From: Saccharina japonica
Lineage: Eukaryota > Sar > Phaeophyceae > Laminariales > Laminariaceae
Assembly (NCBI GenBank): GCA_008828725.1
Contig: MEHQ01002060.1
Location: 626,717-690,716 of the forward strand
Direction of reading: 5' to 3'
DNA: 64,000 bases
Position numbers and translations under genes: made by a program. The notes below the pieces were generated by a model. It saw nothing but the letters and a program-made list of their open reading frames with translations. It did not search any database and was not told the DNA's origin. Of the stretch, positions 43,086-54,595 are shown piece after piece. The stretch's first letter is position 1; every line of letters begins with the position of its first letter.

Positions 43086-45569
43086 GGCCTTTGACTATTG
43101 GATTTATGGCCAGCTAGCTTGATATAGTGCCAGACATCCACTCTATGTCGCTGTCTGGTCGTATGGTCGTCTTCGTCGTCGCGTTGGAGGATGCTGCTCT
43201 GGGTCGGTCTGCCGTGGCGCGCTCAAGCACTTTGAATCCAAAAATGATCCCTCGTTGGATAACGCCTCAAAACATTGGAAACCCCTTTATGGCCACACCC
43301 AACGCACCGCAACGGTCCTCGAAGGACATCCCCGCAAGCAATTCCTGCAGCAACGACATAGCAGCAGTTCACACGTATCCAAAAAAAAAAAGAGAAATAC
43401 AGAAATACCAGCCGTCGTACGTACCGTCGTAGAACAACGGTTGCCTTCGATGATTGTACTGCTGCCCTTGTATCCTCGACCTTGACGGACCCTTTGTGGA
43501 GAGACCCGCTGCCCCATATCCTTCAAGAGGGGCTATAAAACACGTGCGGCGTATCATTCAGCTTGCAGAGTTCGGTAGCAATCGCTTTCAATGGAGAAGA
43601 TTCTCAGCACACACAGCTGATTAATACGACCTACGTATCATACATACGAACGTACACAAAAAAAAGTGGATCGTACTCGTACTCGTCGTACAAATGCCAA
43701 GGGACGGTACGAGCACGAATACTGTGACAAACAACCCAGCAACGCATACAACACAACGGTAGACGATACACCTGGTATGGGAGTACGCCTGACAAGGGTA
43801 CGAAGGCGTACGCTTTTTTGGAGATCCGGCTGTTTTTTCATTCGAACGTAGGGACGAAAAAATGTAGTTGGCACCGTGTGGGCTTCAATTCAGCCCTATA
43901 CGACGGCAAAATTCTTTCGGTTTTGCTTCTTCCTGCCATATTTTTTGTTTTGTATTGCCATTCTTCTAAATAGGCCAGCTTGCAGACTCTCTCTCTCGCA
44001 GGGACTTTTTTTTGCAATCGACGGCGCCTTGGACAAAAGCTGTCATGCACGAACAGCATATCTGCAGTGTTTATACAGCAGAGGAAACTCAGAGACCCTA
44101 CCTTTCTTGAAAGGTACAGTAGAGGCTTACTACATACAGTAGTAATGCAACGGCGACGGTGGTCAGCATTTTCACTATACGATGCGGTTGAACTGCGGAT
44201 TATAACTTTGACCCCCCCCCGCCCCCCCTCCCCGGGATATTCGTGGGGTTCTGCAACAACAGCTCGGGGGGGGGGTTCCCGTCCTTCCCGCTTCTCTTTC
44301 TACGGTAAGTAGCTACGACACGTTGCTACTACTGTCACGCTGGTGTGCCAGAGGGAATAAGTACACGAGCAGGGCTTCCTCCGAATGTATTCTGTCTCCC
44401 TACCGTGGATCATTTAATGTGAGTATTGGACTGGATGAGGCCTTTTGCGCCGGCAGGGGGTCCTCGCCTGGTATATGCCCCCCCGCGCTGAGTGGACGCT
44501 TGGCTGGCGTATCGTATATTCAATGCGCGGCAGTACCTGTAAATCATCTGGGTACAAAAACATATACTTCGAAGTATATGATGAAAAATACTGCCGGGTG
44601 GGTGGGATATGGTCTCAAGAATTTCGGGACCAACTCTGCTCACGAGTTTTCGGGAGCGAAGAAGAGAACTAAACTCTCTGGGATACCAATTTCTGAGACA
44701 TGAATATCAAACCCGAGGTTCCATTATTTTGGACCTTCCGATGCAATCGTCCTTTCACTACGGTAGTGTATTATGTTTCCCTACCGCGGATAATTAAATG
44801 TAAGCATTTGATTGGATGAGGCCTCCTGCACCAGCCCGTGGTCCCGCCCATGCTTCGCTGTTTGCATTGTCTCTGTATATAGTTGGCCACTGGTCAGGCG
44901 CAGGCGCAGAGGTGCCTCACCCAAACTCGATAAATCGTTTCCCACACAAGCTACGAGGGCTTCCTGAAAAAATACTGCGTAGTTAGTGCAGCATTCCTAT
45001 TACCCGGTTGCACAGTGTACGCTTGTTATATCTGCAATGAATGGGAGGTGTAACCCCCCAGTCAACATTTATGCCAGTACTTTTGAAATAAGACGACGTA
45101 CGTACGTACTAAGTAGAACAATAGCAACTGATACAGTTAGTAGTGTCCAATCTCATAATGTGGGGTCGCACCGAAAGCTCTGTGCTCCGACACTTTGTTT
45201 TACAACACGCGGAATCAACCCACGAAATAATCGGGTCGATCGTTATTTCCTGTGCAAACAATATAGGCGATTGAAGACTTCACCTATCTGTCTTCTTCGA
45301 CCTGTCCGGGATCTTGGGTGACTCCCAAACCGAGTTATGTTCCACCAGTTTGATCGAAAGACGAGCTAGCATAGCCTGCTCTTCTCATCGTCCGCACATA
45401 TCCATGGAGCTTGACAACTACCCCATGACACATTTCAATTTCAGTTTCAACAAGTGATGGGCACATGCTTGTATATACCGGGTGCTGCGCATACAGTATG
45501 CGGGGTACGTGCGAGGTTCTAGATTTCGATCTATCAGGCTATTTTGCGCGTTGTAGGACTTACAATGAA

Positions 45570-45665
45570 CACGGCCCTATCTACCTTACGACAACGCAGG
45601 CGTTTGATGAGTTATATCACGGCCCTATCTACCTTGCGACAACGCAGGCGTTTGATGACTATATA
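45570..45665. repeat. 48-bp tandem duplication
   Basis: Two units starting cacggccctatctacctt, differing at a few bases (ttacgac/ttgcgac). Confidence 0.9.
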
Positions 45666-46103
45666 TCGCACAGTATCGCTGTGCCGTAAGGCAACAACAC
45701 GCGCATCAACTTGGCACACATTCAAAAGGGGACACCCAGCATGACCGCCCAGTCTGACAGTCTGGCGGTCTTCGGCATGATGTATGCCGTCGTACGTCTA
45801 CGCAAAGAGGGTGTTCGTCCCCCCTCCGAGGTTTGAGCATATACTTACAATAGTAAATGATCGAGAGCTGCACAAAATGGTGACAATCCAAGAAACAAGA
45901 CCACCAATAAAAATAATCGGAGTCGTCCCGACGACAACTTAACCCTTATATATATATTGATTCCAAGTAGTTTAGCCCAACAAAACACGGCAAAAAAACA
46001 CGAGGGGATGCAGTTCTCAATGGGTTAAATTAAATGTGCGATGCTCGCTTCCATCGTCTACGTACACCATTACTACAGTACATGACAGTGTGTTACAGCA
46101 GTA

Positions 46104-46271
46104 CGCGACAGATGTTAGTAATCTGATAGTTAAGAGTTTTGAGACTGAGATTGTTGGGGGGGAAATAAGAATGTGACCTCTTTGTACTGAAAATAGTGTG
46201 GAACACACCCAGTCTTACATGAGAATTCCAGTCTGGCCAAAAACAAGAGGTTCTTATTGACATCTGTCGCG
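46104..46271. mobile_element. 168-bp MITE with Tc1/mariner-like features, copy 2
   Basis: Same terminal repeats as copy 1 (CGCGACAGATGTT at the start, GACATCTGTCGCG at the end) and TA on both flanks (46102-46103, 46272-46273). Same orientation as copy 1. Confidence 0.8.
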
Positions 46272-47255
46272 TACTGTAAAAGTCAATTAACATAGAGAGC
46301 AAGAGCAAGACATTTGGTGATGGCAGTTTTGGAATTGGTAAAAAAGTTGGATGAAACATTTTTCTTCGCGGAAAATTCCTGGTCGCATCATACGGATTCC
46401 CCCAAGAATGTCAGTAATGTGAGCAAGAGCTGCGCTTGCACGATACGCGCTCATCCAACGGTGCGACGCCATATAGTAGGACTGGGGGGAAATCCAGTGT
46501 GGACAAAATCGCTTACCCCAGCACGAAACTCTCCTGCAAGGCCGAGGCTACCATGAGATGCCCGCTGCAATTTATCCTCACCCAGAGCCTATTACATCCC
46601 CACCATGCACACGTTACGTTTTTAACCGAATTTGTAATAAAAGTAGAATAGGGTACATCTTGTTGTTGTACCCCCCCCCCCCCCTGTTACGAGATTACGA
46701 TTTTGCAGCGAGGTTCAAGATGTTACCGACCAGGTACCAGGTATTACCTAGGGAGCTTCCGGGGTAAATTGTCGTTTTTTTTACCCCGATATTATGTATA
46801 GCTCAGCAGGTTACAACCTCCACACTCCCCTGTGACAAAAGGGAGCCTGTAAATACAAGCCATGCTATTTCAGGCAATTCTATTGGCGGCGATAATTTAC
46901 TCCCTCCCTCCCTCCCTCCCTCCCTCCCTTCAACCGGCCGTAGAAAGCGCGAAGGATGCTCCACTCCCGGCGCTGGCCACGCTTCCTGCTCGAAAGAGGG
47001 GACGAGAGAGTGCCAGGAAGATAAGAAAGACAAGCGGCCCTTGCTACAGTACAGCAGCAGAGGGACCAACTTTTTTTCCATCTTGATCTACTCATAAGCA
47101 TTAACATCTTGTGACTGGCGGGGGTTTTCTTAAGGGGTCCCTTGATCTATTTTTACTCAATTGAGGAACTGGCCCATCCATGTCTTTGCAATCCCGTTTG
47201 CCGCCCAATATTCTTCTCCCTCTTTCGCTAAATTAATTAATTATACCCCCCCCTA

Positions 47256-47545
47256 CACACATAGTAAAACCCATTGCTGTCTCCGGAAGTGGCCACACCA
47301 GAAATTAAATTAACTCATTGAAGCTGTCGTCCATATGCAAGTCCGCCTCAGAGGCGGTTCTTAGCAGGATGCAGCTCACCCTCCATGCGACTCGCCCAAT
47401 ACCTCACGGCGTTTCGCGCTTGGTGCAAGCAATGTCTGCCTGGTTGGTGAAAACCCAACGTGCTCCGTCCCGGCATTGCTTGCAGGGATCCGAGGGTCTA
47501 TGGTCATATGACTACGGCCGTGCACAACAGGAGTACACCCCCCCC
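47256..47545 (+). mobile_element. SINE-like repeat, longest single copy (about 290 bp)
   Basis: Begins acacatagtaaaacccattg, includes tggccacaccagaaattaaa, gcagctcaccctccatgcga, the hairpin gttggtgaaaacccaac with a T-A middle pair, and ends tgcacaacaggagtacaccc with poly-C. Best reference copy for the family here. Confidence 0.8.
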
Positions 47546-47625
47546 TACACTTATCGCGAAAAGGCGACGAGAAACATAAAAAACGCATGGATGGGGCCAT
47601 ATATTCGCAATCCCGTTTGCTGCTC

Positions 47626-47740
47626 AAACTATTTGCAATCCCGTTTGCTGCCTACCAAATTTTGCAATACCGTTTGCTGTCCAACATCTTTGCAATCCCG
47701 TTTGCTGCCCAATACATGTTGCCAATCCCGCTACGCTGAC
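47626..47740. repeat. Tandem repeat of about 30 bp (TTTGCAATCCCGTTTGCTGCC)
   Basis: Four to five units; a lone unit is at 47186-47212 on the other side of the SINE-like copy 47256-47545, suggesting the SINE inserted near or into the array. Confidence 0.8.
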
Positions 47741-48064
47741 ACATGGCCCCCTTCATATGATACGAACGGGCAGCGCGCTACTTCATTTTTATACTCTCGC
47801 GAAAACAAAGATAACACGGTACCACTCTGTTCAGAAATGCGAACAACATTTTTCGGGTAATAACACGAATGCTCGACCGGTCCTTACATTTCCGTAGAGC
47901 GAGAGCACGGTATATATTTTTACTATTGCCCGGCCGGTCCTCACAACTCCGTAGAGAGGTACATTTTTGAAAAAAACGCATATTGTTGTATTTTCACCCC
48001 GTCACGGGGCCTTTAGGGCCACACTCCCGCTTCGGGGACAAATCACCTGGAAATAGACTGAGAT

Positions 48065-48215
48065 ATATGTTACTTATGTTACTGTGTTACTGATGTGTTA
48101 CTATTGTGTCACAGAATACTGTGTTACTGATGTGTTACTATTGTGTTACTGTGTAATCGCTGTGTTGATGTGTTACTGTGCTACTGTGTTACTGTGTCAC
48201 TGTTAATGTGCACTG
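48065..48215. repeat. Imperfect (TGTTACTG)n tandem repeat
   Basis: Units such as tgttactgatgtgttactat just downstream of the AGTRAP-like stop codon. Confidence 0.85.
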
Positions 48216-48229
48216 CCGTAATAAAAGGG

Positions 48230-51200
48230 TTAACCATGAAAGTGCCGCTTACCGTCGGGGGATGCGAGAGGGCCTCTGTTTTCTCTCGTCGACATCGGGC
48301 TCATGTCATACGACCCACCACCGCCCGCCGAGCTGTGCCCTTTCTTAGCGCCAGCCAAGTGCTCGTGAGGGTGGATCGAGCCGGCTTCCATCTCTTTGTG
48401 CAGTATCAAGAAAAGGTAGATCGATACCGCCTTCGCCAGCATGTTGAAGATGAGCATAAGTAGGCAAAACGTTGTCGTCGATCCGTCGAAGATGCCCGTA
48501 TCGTTGCTCCCTTGAACACCACCATCATCATCATCACCATCATCATGATCAACATCATGATCATCACCATCACCATCATAATCATCATCATCACCATCAT
48601 CGTCGTCATCATCACCACCACCATCACCATTACCATCGCAGAGTTGTAAACGGGCACGCAAAAGGGAAGCACGTCGAAGGGGAAGCTACATGTTGGTGCC
48701 ATGGCATTAGCGGCAGACGGGGAGGGGGGTGTACTCGGTATTCATGATGGCCGTAGTCGTACGACCATAGACCCTCGCATTCCCGGGGGGGGATTAAGAC
48801 TTGCCTTGGGTGTGTGCGTAATCGGTACCAGTAGACATTTTTCAAGTACCTCAGGGGTCTACAGTATTGCCTAATACCTTAACGTTGAGGTGCCGCATGT
48901 ACGAAATCACCGATCTACATTTAATGCTTAACACGTCGTCTCAGACTGAGTACTTTACTTGTATCCTTGTATAGATTACCTAGCGGTAACGAGACCCTAC
49001 GCTGGCGAAAACGAAGCTGGTCGGTCGTCGGGATGGCATCCGGGGGGGCATCCGATCTGCGGCAAGCTTCTGTTATGGACAGGAACATGCCCCAACGGCA
49101 TAAATATTGTCGCTACTACTATGCAGCACTCGATACCACTTAAAATGGTCAAGTTTTGGATCAGGCTCTGTTTCTTGTTCGGGACAGGATGTGTCCTTCA
49201 CTACAGTAACGTCTATTATACCACGGGTACATTAAATATCAATGCTTTATTATGTTTCGTGCAAAACATAGCCAATTTTTTCAACTCTTCGCGGGTCATG
49301 ACCCGATCCGCAGGTCTGGACAAGAACGTTTTATAATCTCACCGGTCGGATCGGGTCGGGTCGGTTCGGTTCGGTTCTGGTCGGTTCTGGTCGGGTCGGG
49401 TCGGGTCGGGTCGGGTCGGGTCGGGTCGGGTCGNNNNNNNNNNNNNNNNNNNNNNNNNNNNNNNNNNNNNNNNNNNNNNNNNNNNNNNNNNNNNNNNNNN
49501 NNNNNNNNNNNNNNNNNNNNNNNNNNNNNNNNNNNNNNNNNNNNNNNNNNNNNNNNNNNNNNNNNNNNNNNNNNNNNNNNNNNNNNNNNNNNNNNNNNNN
49601 NNNNNNNNNNNNNNNNNNNNNNNNNNNNNNNNNNNNNNNNNNNNNNNNNNNNNNNNNNNNNNNNNNNNNNNNNNNNNNNNNNNNNNNNNNNNNNNNNNNN
49701 NNNNNNNNNNNNNNNNNNNNNNNNNNNNNNNNNNNNNNNNNNNNNNNNNNNNNNNNNNNNNNNNNNNNNNNNNNNNNNNNNNNNNNNNNNNNNNNNNNNN
49801 NNNNNNNNNNNNNNNNNNNNNNNNNNNGGCCGAGTCGGGTCACGAGGTTAGGAGGTTTAGTCTGACGGGTCGGGTCCGGTCACCGTTACCCGACCCAACC
49901 CGACCCGACCCGACCCGATCTGACCCGCCAGGTTTGACCGGACACGTAAACAGCCCTGGATTTTTTAAAAGGATTATTAATAACTCTAAAGTGCTGTCGC
50001 GTACTGGTTTACATATCCAGACATAGCCGAGATCGTTCGATTGTTGGCGACTTTACAGTATGCCTTCGTGATCAATGCTCGATAAAGCGTGTTTAGCGCA
50101 GAGGGGAAGTGCTCACCCCAAACAGAGCAGAAGATTATATCCAATAAGATGGAAAAGCCAAGCAAGCCCAAATATCTGCGGCGGTCGTGAGCAGAAGAGG
50201 GGGAAACGCGGAGGGTAACTTAAGGTCGCTGCAGGGGATCAAACCAAGTACACTACGCCACTTCATGCTGCTGGTATTGCGGGTTGTTTGATTGCGCATG
50301 CGTCACAATTATTCAGTCAGAGTTTTGCATACTGGTACACTGTATGAGCCGGTCGCAATTCCACGAATCGACCATGAAAAATGTATAAGTACAGTACAAG
50401 GCTTCATCTCTCCATTTTTTTCCGCGCGCATGCCAGCCCTGCTACGCCTATCTCCCGTAACTCGTCGTGATAGGTTCAGGAATATACGTACATTGTTTGA
50501 GGTGTTACATCGCCGTGGTGGATCAATGTTGCCCGATTGAACTATTAATTCGAGTTCGTATGATAGCATGGTGACTGATACTGCTTTGTGTGTAGACGTG
50601 TAGACTGCCAATATTTAATGCTCTTACTGCTGCCCGACTACGTACAGTACGTACGTACTATCCACGAAGTGTACAAATGTACGATTCATGTCGGACTGGA
50701 ACATATACTCGTACGAGTAGAGGTGATACTTTGCCGGACGGCAAGACAAACGATTATTATGTACAAAATAAAAGCGAAGGTGCGTACGCATATATTCGGT
50801 TCGTGTATTACAGTACGTGCATACACGACGTCCATGGCACCATCCAGGTGAATGCGCGCACTCACACTTGCGTGGCCTGTGGACTCTTCGTGAACACGCT
50901 GTACAAGCCCCAGAACCCCAGCACCATGTTGTACGATGGGAATGCTGCTAGCGCGCTGAAGACGGGACGATGCACAGACAGACGCACATGGAGTCGCGGC
51001 CAAAGCGAGGACGGTGCATCATCACTTACTACTGCTTGTACAAGCGTAATAAGAGCAGTGTCGCCAACTGGCAGGACCGAGGAGGAAAAGCATGCAGCGG
51101 TGGAAATTGCATCCTTACGCTATACCGTCCCTACGATAGTCTGCGCTGATATGATAGAGCCCGCATCGGCACCACGACGATATCCTGTGCATCACAGGTA

Positions 51201-51365
51201 TTATGTACGTAGATACCCTGGTACCAGTACGTATTTTTGTGTTTACCTCGCTTGCGTGAGGAGGGAGAAGAAGACCTGTGCCCACGCCGCCCTCTCCGCG
51301 CTTTCAGGGTGCCATTTGAGGGCGCTGCTCTTCAGACGTTCGAAGTTACTCTCTCCCACAGGCAT
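48230..51365 (-). CDS. Small multi-pass membrane protein, AGTRAP-like, four exons
   Basis: Exons on the minus strand: 51247-51365 (start ATG), 50866-50955, 50117-50175, 48230-48510 (stop TAA). Phases 2, 2, 1 fit at every junction (AG|gtaaac, GT|gtgagt, G|gtgagc; acceptors cttcag, ctgcag, ttcaag); 182 residues. Reads WAQVFFSLLTQAS, then SYNMVLGFWGLYSVFTK, VYLGLLGFSILLDIIFCSVW, DTGIFDGSTTTFCLLMLIFN and AVSIYLFLILHKEMEAG, then a hydrophilic Gly/Ser tail. The layout (three to four TM helices, FLDI..S.., TDTGRFG-like loop, last helix followed by (Y/H)(R/K)E) and length match type-1 angiotensin II receptor-associated proteins (about 160 residues). Role unknown outside animals. A donor (G|gtaagc at 48252) near the end could give another C terminus. 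Intron 3 holds the assembly gap. Confidence 0.68.
48515..48645. repeat. (ATCATCACC)n trinucleotide-type microsatellite
   Basis: Imperfect atcatcaccatcatc array directly next to the exon 4 acceptor of the AGTRAP-like gene; it supplies the long pyrimidine/purine-biased stretch on the minus strand. Confidence 0.85.
48723..48784 (-). mobile_element. SINE-like tail, strongly truncated copy
   Basis: gggtgtactcggtattcatg, then atggccgtagtcgtacgacc and atagaccctcgcat; only the last 60 nt of the family. Lies just upstream of exon 4 of the AGTRAP-like gene, inside its intron 3. Confidence 0.65.
49344..49925. repeat. Pentanucleotide (GGGTC)n array with opposite orientation across a gap
   Basis: Left flank 49344-49433 is tcggg/gggtc repeated; right flank, after 49880, is gaccc repeated (ccgacccaacccgacccgac). 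The two sides are complementary and could fold back on each other. Confidence 0.85.
49434..49827. other. Assembly gap (394 N)
   Basis: Run of N inside the GGGTC array, in intron 3 of the AGTRAP-like gene. True size unknown. Confidence 0.98.
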
Positions 51366-52474
51366 GATGATAAGATGATGATATGATGGAGGACCAGGTG
51401 TTGACCACTCGCCCCTTTTGGCACACCGACGTTCTCCTCACCATTCACGACCGATGTGGCTTATTTCCCTCGCTCTCGAGGCACACCCAGCTAGCTGTGG
51501 GCCTCGAACAGTTTGACCTTGGCGCCGATTTTACCCGTGTAGACCATAGAGCTGCACCCGGACAGAGCAGTGTTGTGTAGCACTCGAAAAGGGCATGGGG
51601 TGATATGTCATACATCATGCTGGCGATAACGAGGATTGAAGATTCGTCGAGGTCGAGAGTCGAGGAAATATTTAAATATCAACGGTTTCAATTATTTTCC
51701 ATCCAATCGCCGCTGCACGTACGTCATGAAATTTATTGCGCCGCGTCCGTTTGGATCGCCAAGTCGCCGCCCCAGCAGGGGCACGGCGCGCGGCGCGGAC
51801 TCGTACGTAGAGCGTATGGGGGTTATGACGTGCGGAGAAAGGAATAAATAACCGATTTGTTCTCCTCTGCAACGAAGCCGATTTGTCTCAAACGGCGGGT
51901 TGTGGGATGACATCGATGCGAGCTATGATACCAGAGAGAAGGAACGTTGGATATTATTCGTTTTTTTTAATTAAATAAAATTATTATAAATACGTCAGCT
52001 GTGAGTTCAACCGATTGAATAGTAGATACTCAACTTTGCGAGCTGCGTAGAATTTTTGTTCTATGTGTTATTTGTGGTATTGGTGTAGGCTTCGTGATGT
52101 ACTAGGAACCTAGTAGTTACTACTCGATTTTATAATAAGCCGTTCGCGCGTGTTATGTGTGTATTCCTCGTTAAGGATATAGTTCAGTGAATTCTTGTTT
52201 TAATTTTGAATCTTGACATCGTGATTCGGGTACGTATACATATTGTGTTAGTATCGCAATCGGATGAGTAACATTCGCGTTGCTAGTCTCCGGTCTTCCC
52301 CTTAACTTAAAAAAAAGGTGTTGAGAAAGGGCCGCATTATTATCGACCAAGTAGTAAGTGTTGTCCAATGTGTTACCAGTAGTATCGCAATCGATTGAGT
52401 ATCATCCGCGTTGCTTGTCTCCAGTCTCAATCTATCGTAAGAGAAGATTGTTGTTAATCAGAGTGTTGGAGGTG

Positions 52475-52798
52475 CTAATCGCGGTTCAAGCGGGAGCTGT
52501 ATGATATGGAGGATGTCCCGTTTACTCTAAATGTGCGCATGCTAAAGGCCGCGAGGTGATGGAGACACTGCTGTACAGGTGTGTGACGTGGACCCTTGTC
52601 CAGGAGCACTTTGCTGAGCTCCGAACGGCACACCACAACTTCCTCATACGTACGGACCATTAGTTTCCATCGCCGACAACGCATCGACCATCTTATCATG
52701 TCGTCCGCCAAGGCTCTCAAGAAGGCACAATGCGTGGTGAGCGTTGAGATGACCATCCGCAAACGACGCCTCCTCTTTGCGGTGTTCGTCAGCTCCAA
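52475..52798 (-). CDS. Hypothetical open frame, 107 codons
   Basis: Open minus-strand frame in fairly AT-balanced DNA: starts MELTNTAKRRRRLRMVISTL, contains CAFLRALADDMIRWSMRCRR and ends SISYSSRLNRD. The plus strand is also open over part of it. No family recognised and no splice context found; could be a transposon remnant or chance. Confidence 0.2.
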   Translation of the reverse strand: MELTNTAKRRRRLRMVISTLTTHCAFLRALADDMIRWSMRCRRWKLMVRTYEEVVVCRSELSKVLLDKGPRHTPVQQCLHHLAAFSMRTFRVNGTSSISYSSRLNRD

Positions 52799-53897
52799 GC
52801 AAGATAGTCAAAACACACCCAGAGACAAGCGATGGTTTGATGATTCAAGTCGTTTATTAGGGGTACGAATGGCAGGAAGTGACAGTGTGCGTCGTCACAT
52901 ATATATGCACCCAGTCGTCAAGATCCACATAATCCTCAACACATAAAATCCTGAATCGTCATGTAACTGTTAAACTGAAGAGGCATCACGAACATGAGAA
53001 GGCCGTACAGCGCACGACCAATGAGCGGCTGGGGAGGGTGTGAAAATGATAGTTGGGAAATGAAATCACTTGCATTTTGGGTGGGCGGTCCGGACCGTAT
53101 GATCCGAAAAAAATAATACGTGCAATCAAAGTGATCCGCACGCACAATGAACAAACATACGTACGCACCTGGAAAATCTGCCAAAAACGTAAAATAATCT
53201 CTCGGATACGCTGTACGCAGATACGGTACGCAGATAGATGCAGTGCGATAAAATACCAGGTGCGTATAAAGTAGCGGTGCCATCATCAGGCATGAGCTTT
53301 GCTCGTCAGATAGGCTCTCTCGGAGGGTGGATGTCACATGCACGCGGGAGGAGAGAACACTCAGCACAGCGACTGACTTCTTGACGTGGGTCAAGCTTTT
53401 GTGTTTTTATCGGGGGAGGTGTGGTTATTACCGCAGCCATTCCTACTACTATGCACGTTGTATTTGGAGGTGATGCGGTGTCTGATTCTTCCTTGTCTCT
53501 ACGCTCTTCTTGGTACCACTCCGTCCCGAAATATAAGAAATGTATTGAAATTAATACGTAACTACATTAAAAAGTTCCTATATTACGGGACAGAGCTGTA
53601 TGTGCAATGCAGCAGCTACGGTCTGGATACCTGCCCTCTACCTGCCTCTACTGCTCATTGTTGTTGGCATAAAATAAGCAGCGTTTGAACTGCCTCAGGT
53701 ATTGGTATGATCTGCCTGTGTCTGTGTGCTATACGCCAGCGCCAAACTACAGCCGGTATAACCCAAGCGTCGGAAGCCACGCTGGCTGCCTCTGGTCTGG
53801 CGGCGACGCGCCGAGTGCGCTCGAGTCGACCTGTCTTGGTATTATTTTGAAATTTGACACAACGAAGCATCCGAGCGTTGACGTACAGCAGTACAGG

Positions 53898-54045
53898 AGG
53901 ACACCTAATAAGAAACAGGCTAATGAGGATTTAGAGGAAAATAAGAAATTCGGGAGTCGTTATCTTGAAATCAGTGTAGAAAGCACCCTCTCGCAAATAC
54001 CAAATCGAGCCTGGACCATATTCCTTGTTTCTTATTAGGTGTCCT
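53898..54045 (-). mobile_element. Second MITE-like family, copy 3, opposite orientation
   Basis: Best-kept ends: AGGACACCTAATAAGAAACA at the left and TGTTTCTTATTAGGTGTCCT at the right, a 20-bp perfect inverted repeat. The inside, read on the minus strand, matches copies 1 and 2 (ggtccaggctcgattt, aagataacgactcccgaatt). Confidence 0.72.
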
Positions 54046-54454
54046 GTACTGTACTACTGCTGTTGTGCTGCTGCTGCTGTGATATGTACTCATACACGTG
54101 GCGAGGCGTTGCATGTACTCATACCCGCGCCAGCGCGACCTTCGCAGCTCCCAGATCATCACAACCCCCCTTCCCCCTGCGCAAACCATATTCATCACAG
54201 ATGTGGAACTCCTCAAGGTCACTCAGTGCTCGGCGTGTTTGCGTGCTGATCTGCTCTGTTCGCGCTGTTGTCCTCGGCGTGTCGCGCACACCCCACCTCT
54301 GTTGCTGATACTCCGCCGAGGCCCATGGTGTGTGCTTGGCTGTCGAGGCGTGCAAAAACTGTCGCGACGCCGCTGCTGTAAGCCAAGAACGGGCTTTGAG
54401 GGTCGAGGGGACAAGGGGGTACCCGTGGTATGATGAGAGGGGGTCACTTTTCTG

Positions 54455-54595
54455 TCACGCTGATTGACTTGAAAACTGGGGCCACTTTTGTCACGCTGAT
54501 TGACTTGAAAACTGGGGCCACTTTTGTCACGCTGATTGACTTGAAAACTGGGGCCACTTTTGTCACGCCTATTATCTTGAAAATCGGGAACACTT
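54455..54595. repeat. 36-bp tandem repeat, about 3.9 units
   Basis: Unit tcacgctgattgacttgaaa then actggggccacttttg; the last unit is diverged. As 36 is a multiple of three, one plus-strand frame reads VTLIDLKTGATF three times. Confidence 0.9.

Larger units (their letters stand above)
43086..48229. other. Intergenic region upstream of CPAP
   Basis: Contains a direct repeat pair of about 75 bp (44385-44460 and 44765-44840, ccctaccg.ggat.att.aa then ggatgaggcct), a 48-bp tandem duplication (45570-45665), MITE copy 2 (46104-46271), a ccctccct run (46900-46929), SINE-like copy 47256-47545, a 30-bp tandem repeat (47626-47740) and a tgttactg repeat (48065-48215). A short minus-strand open frame upstream of the CPAP start (43200-43355) may be a leader ORF; no promoter motif could be supported. 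Confidence 0.6.

Noticed and set aside
47256-47460. Possible tRNA-derived head of the SINE-like repeat
   Set aside because: The T-arm-like hairpin is suggestive, but no A box and B box at proper spacing could be identified by eye.
48472-48747. His-rich open frame considered as a metal-binding protein
   Set aside because: It is the translation of the atcatcacc microsatellite next to the AGTRAP-like exon 4.
50677-51378. Plus-strand open frame of 233 codons
   Set aside because: It runs antisense across exons 1 and 2 of the AGTRAP-like gene and the intron between them; no family motif.
54098-54433. Cys-rich plus-strand open frame (CSACLRADLLCSRCC)
   Set aside because: No conserved spacing, no splice or start context, and the frame overlaps an equally open minus-strand frame.
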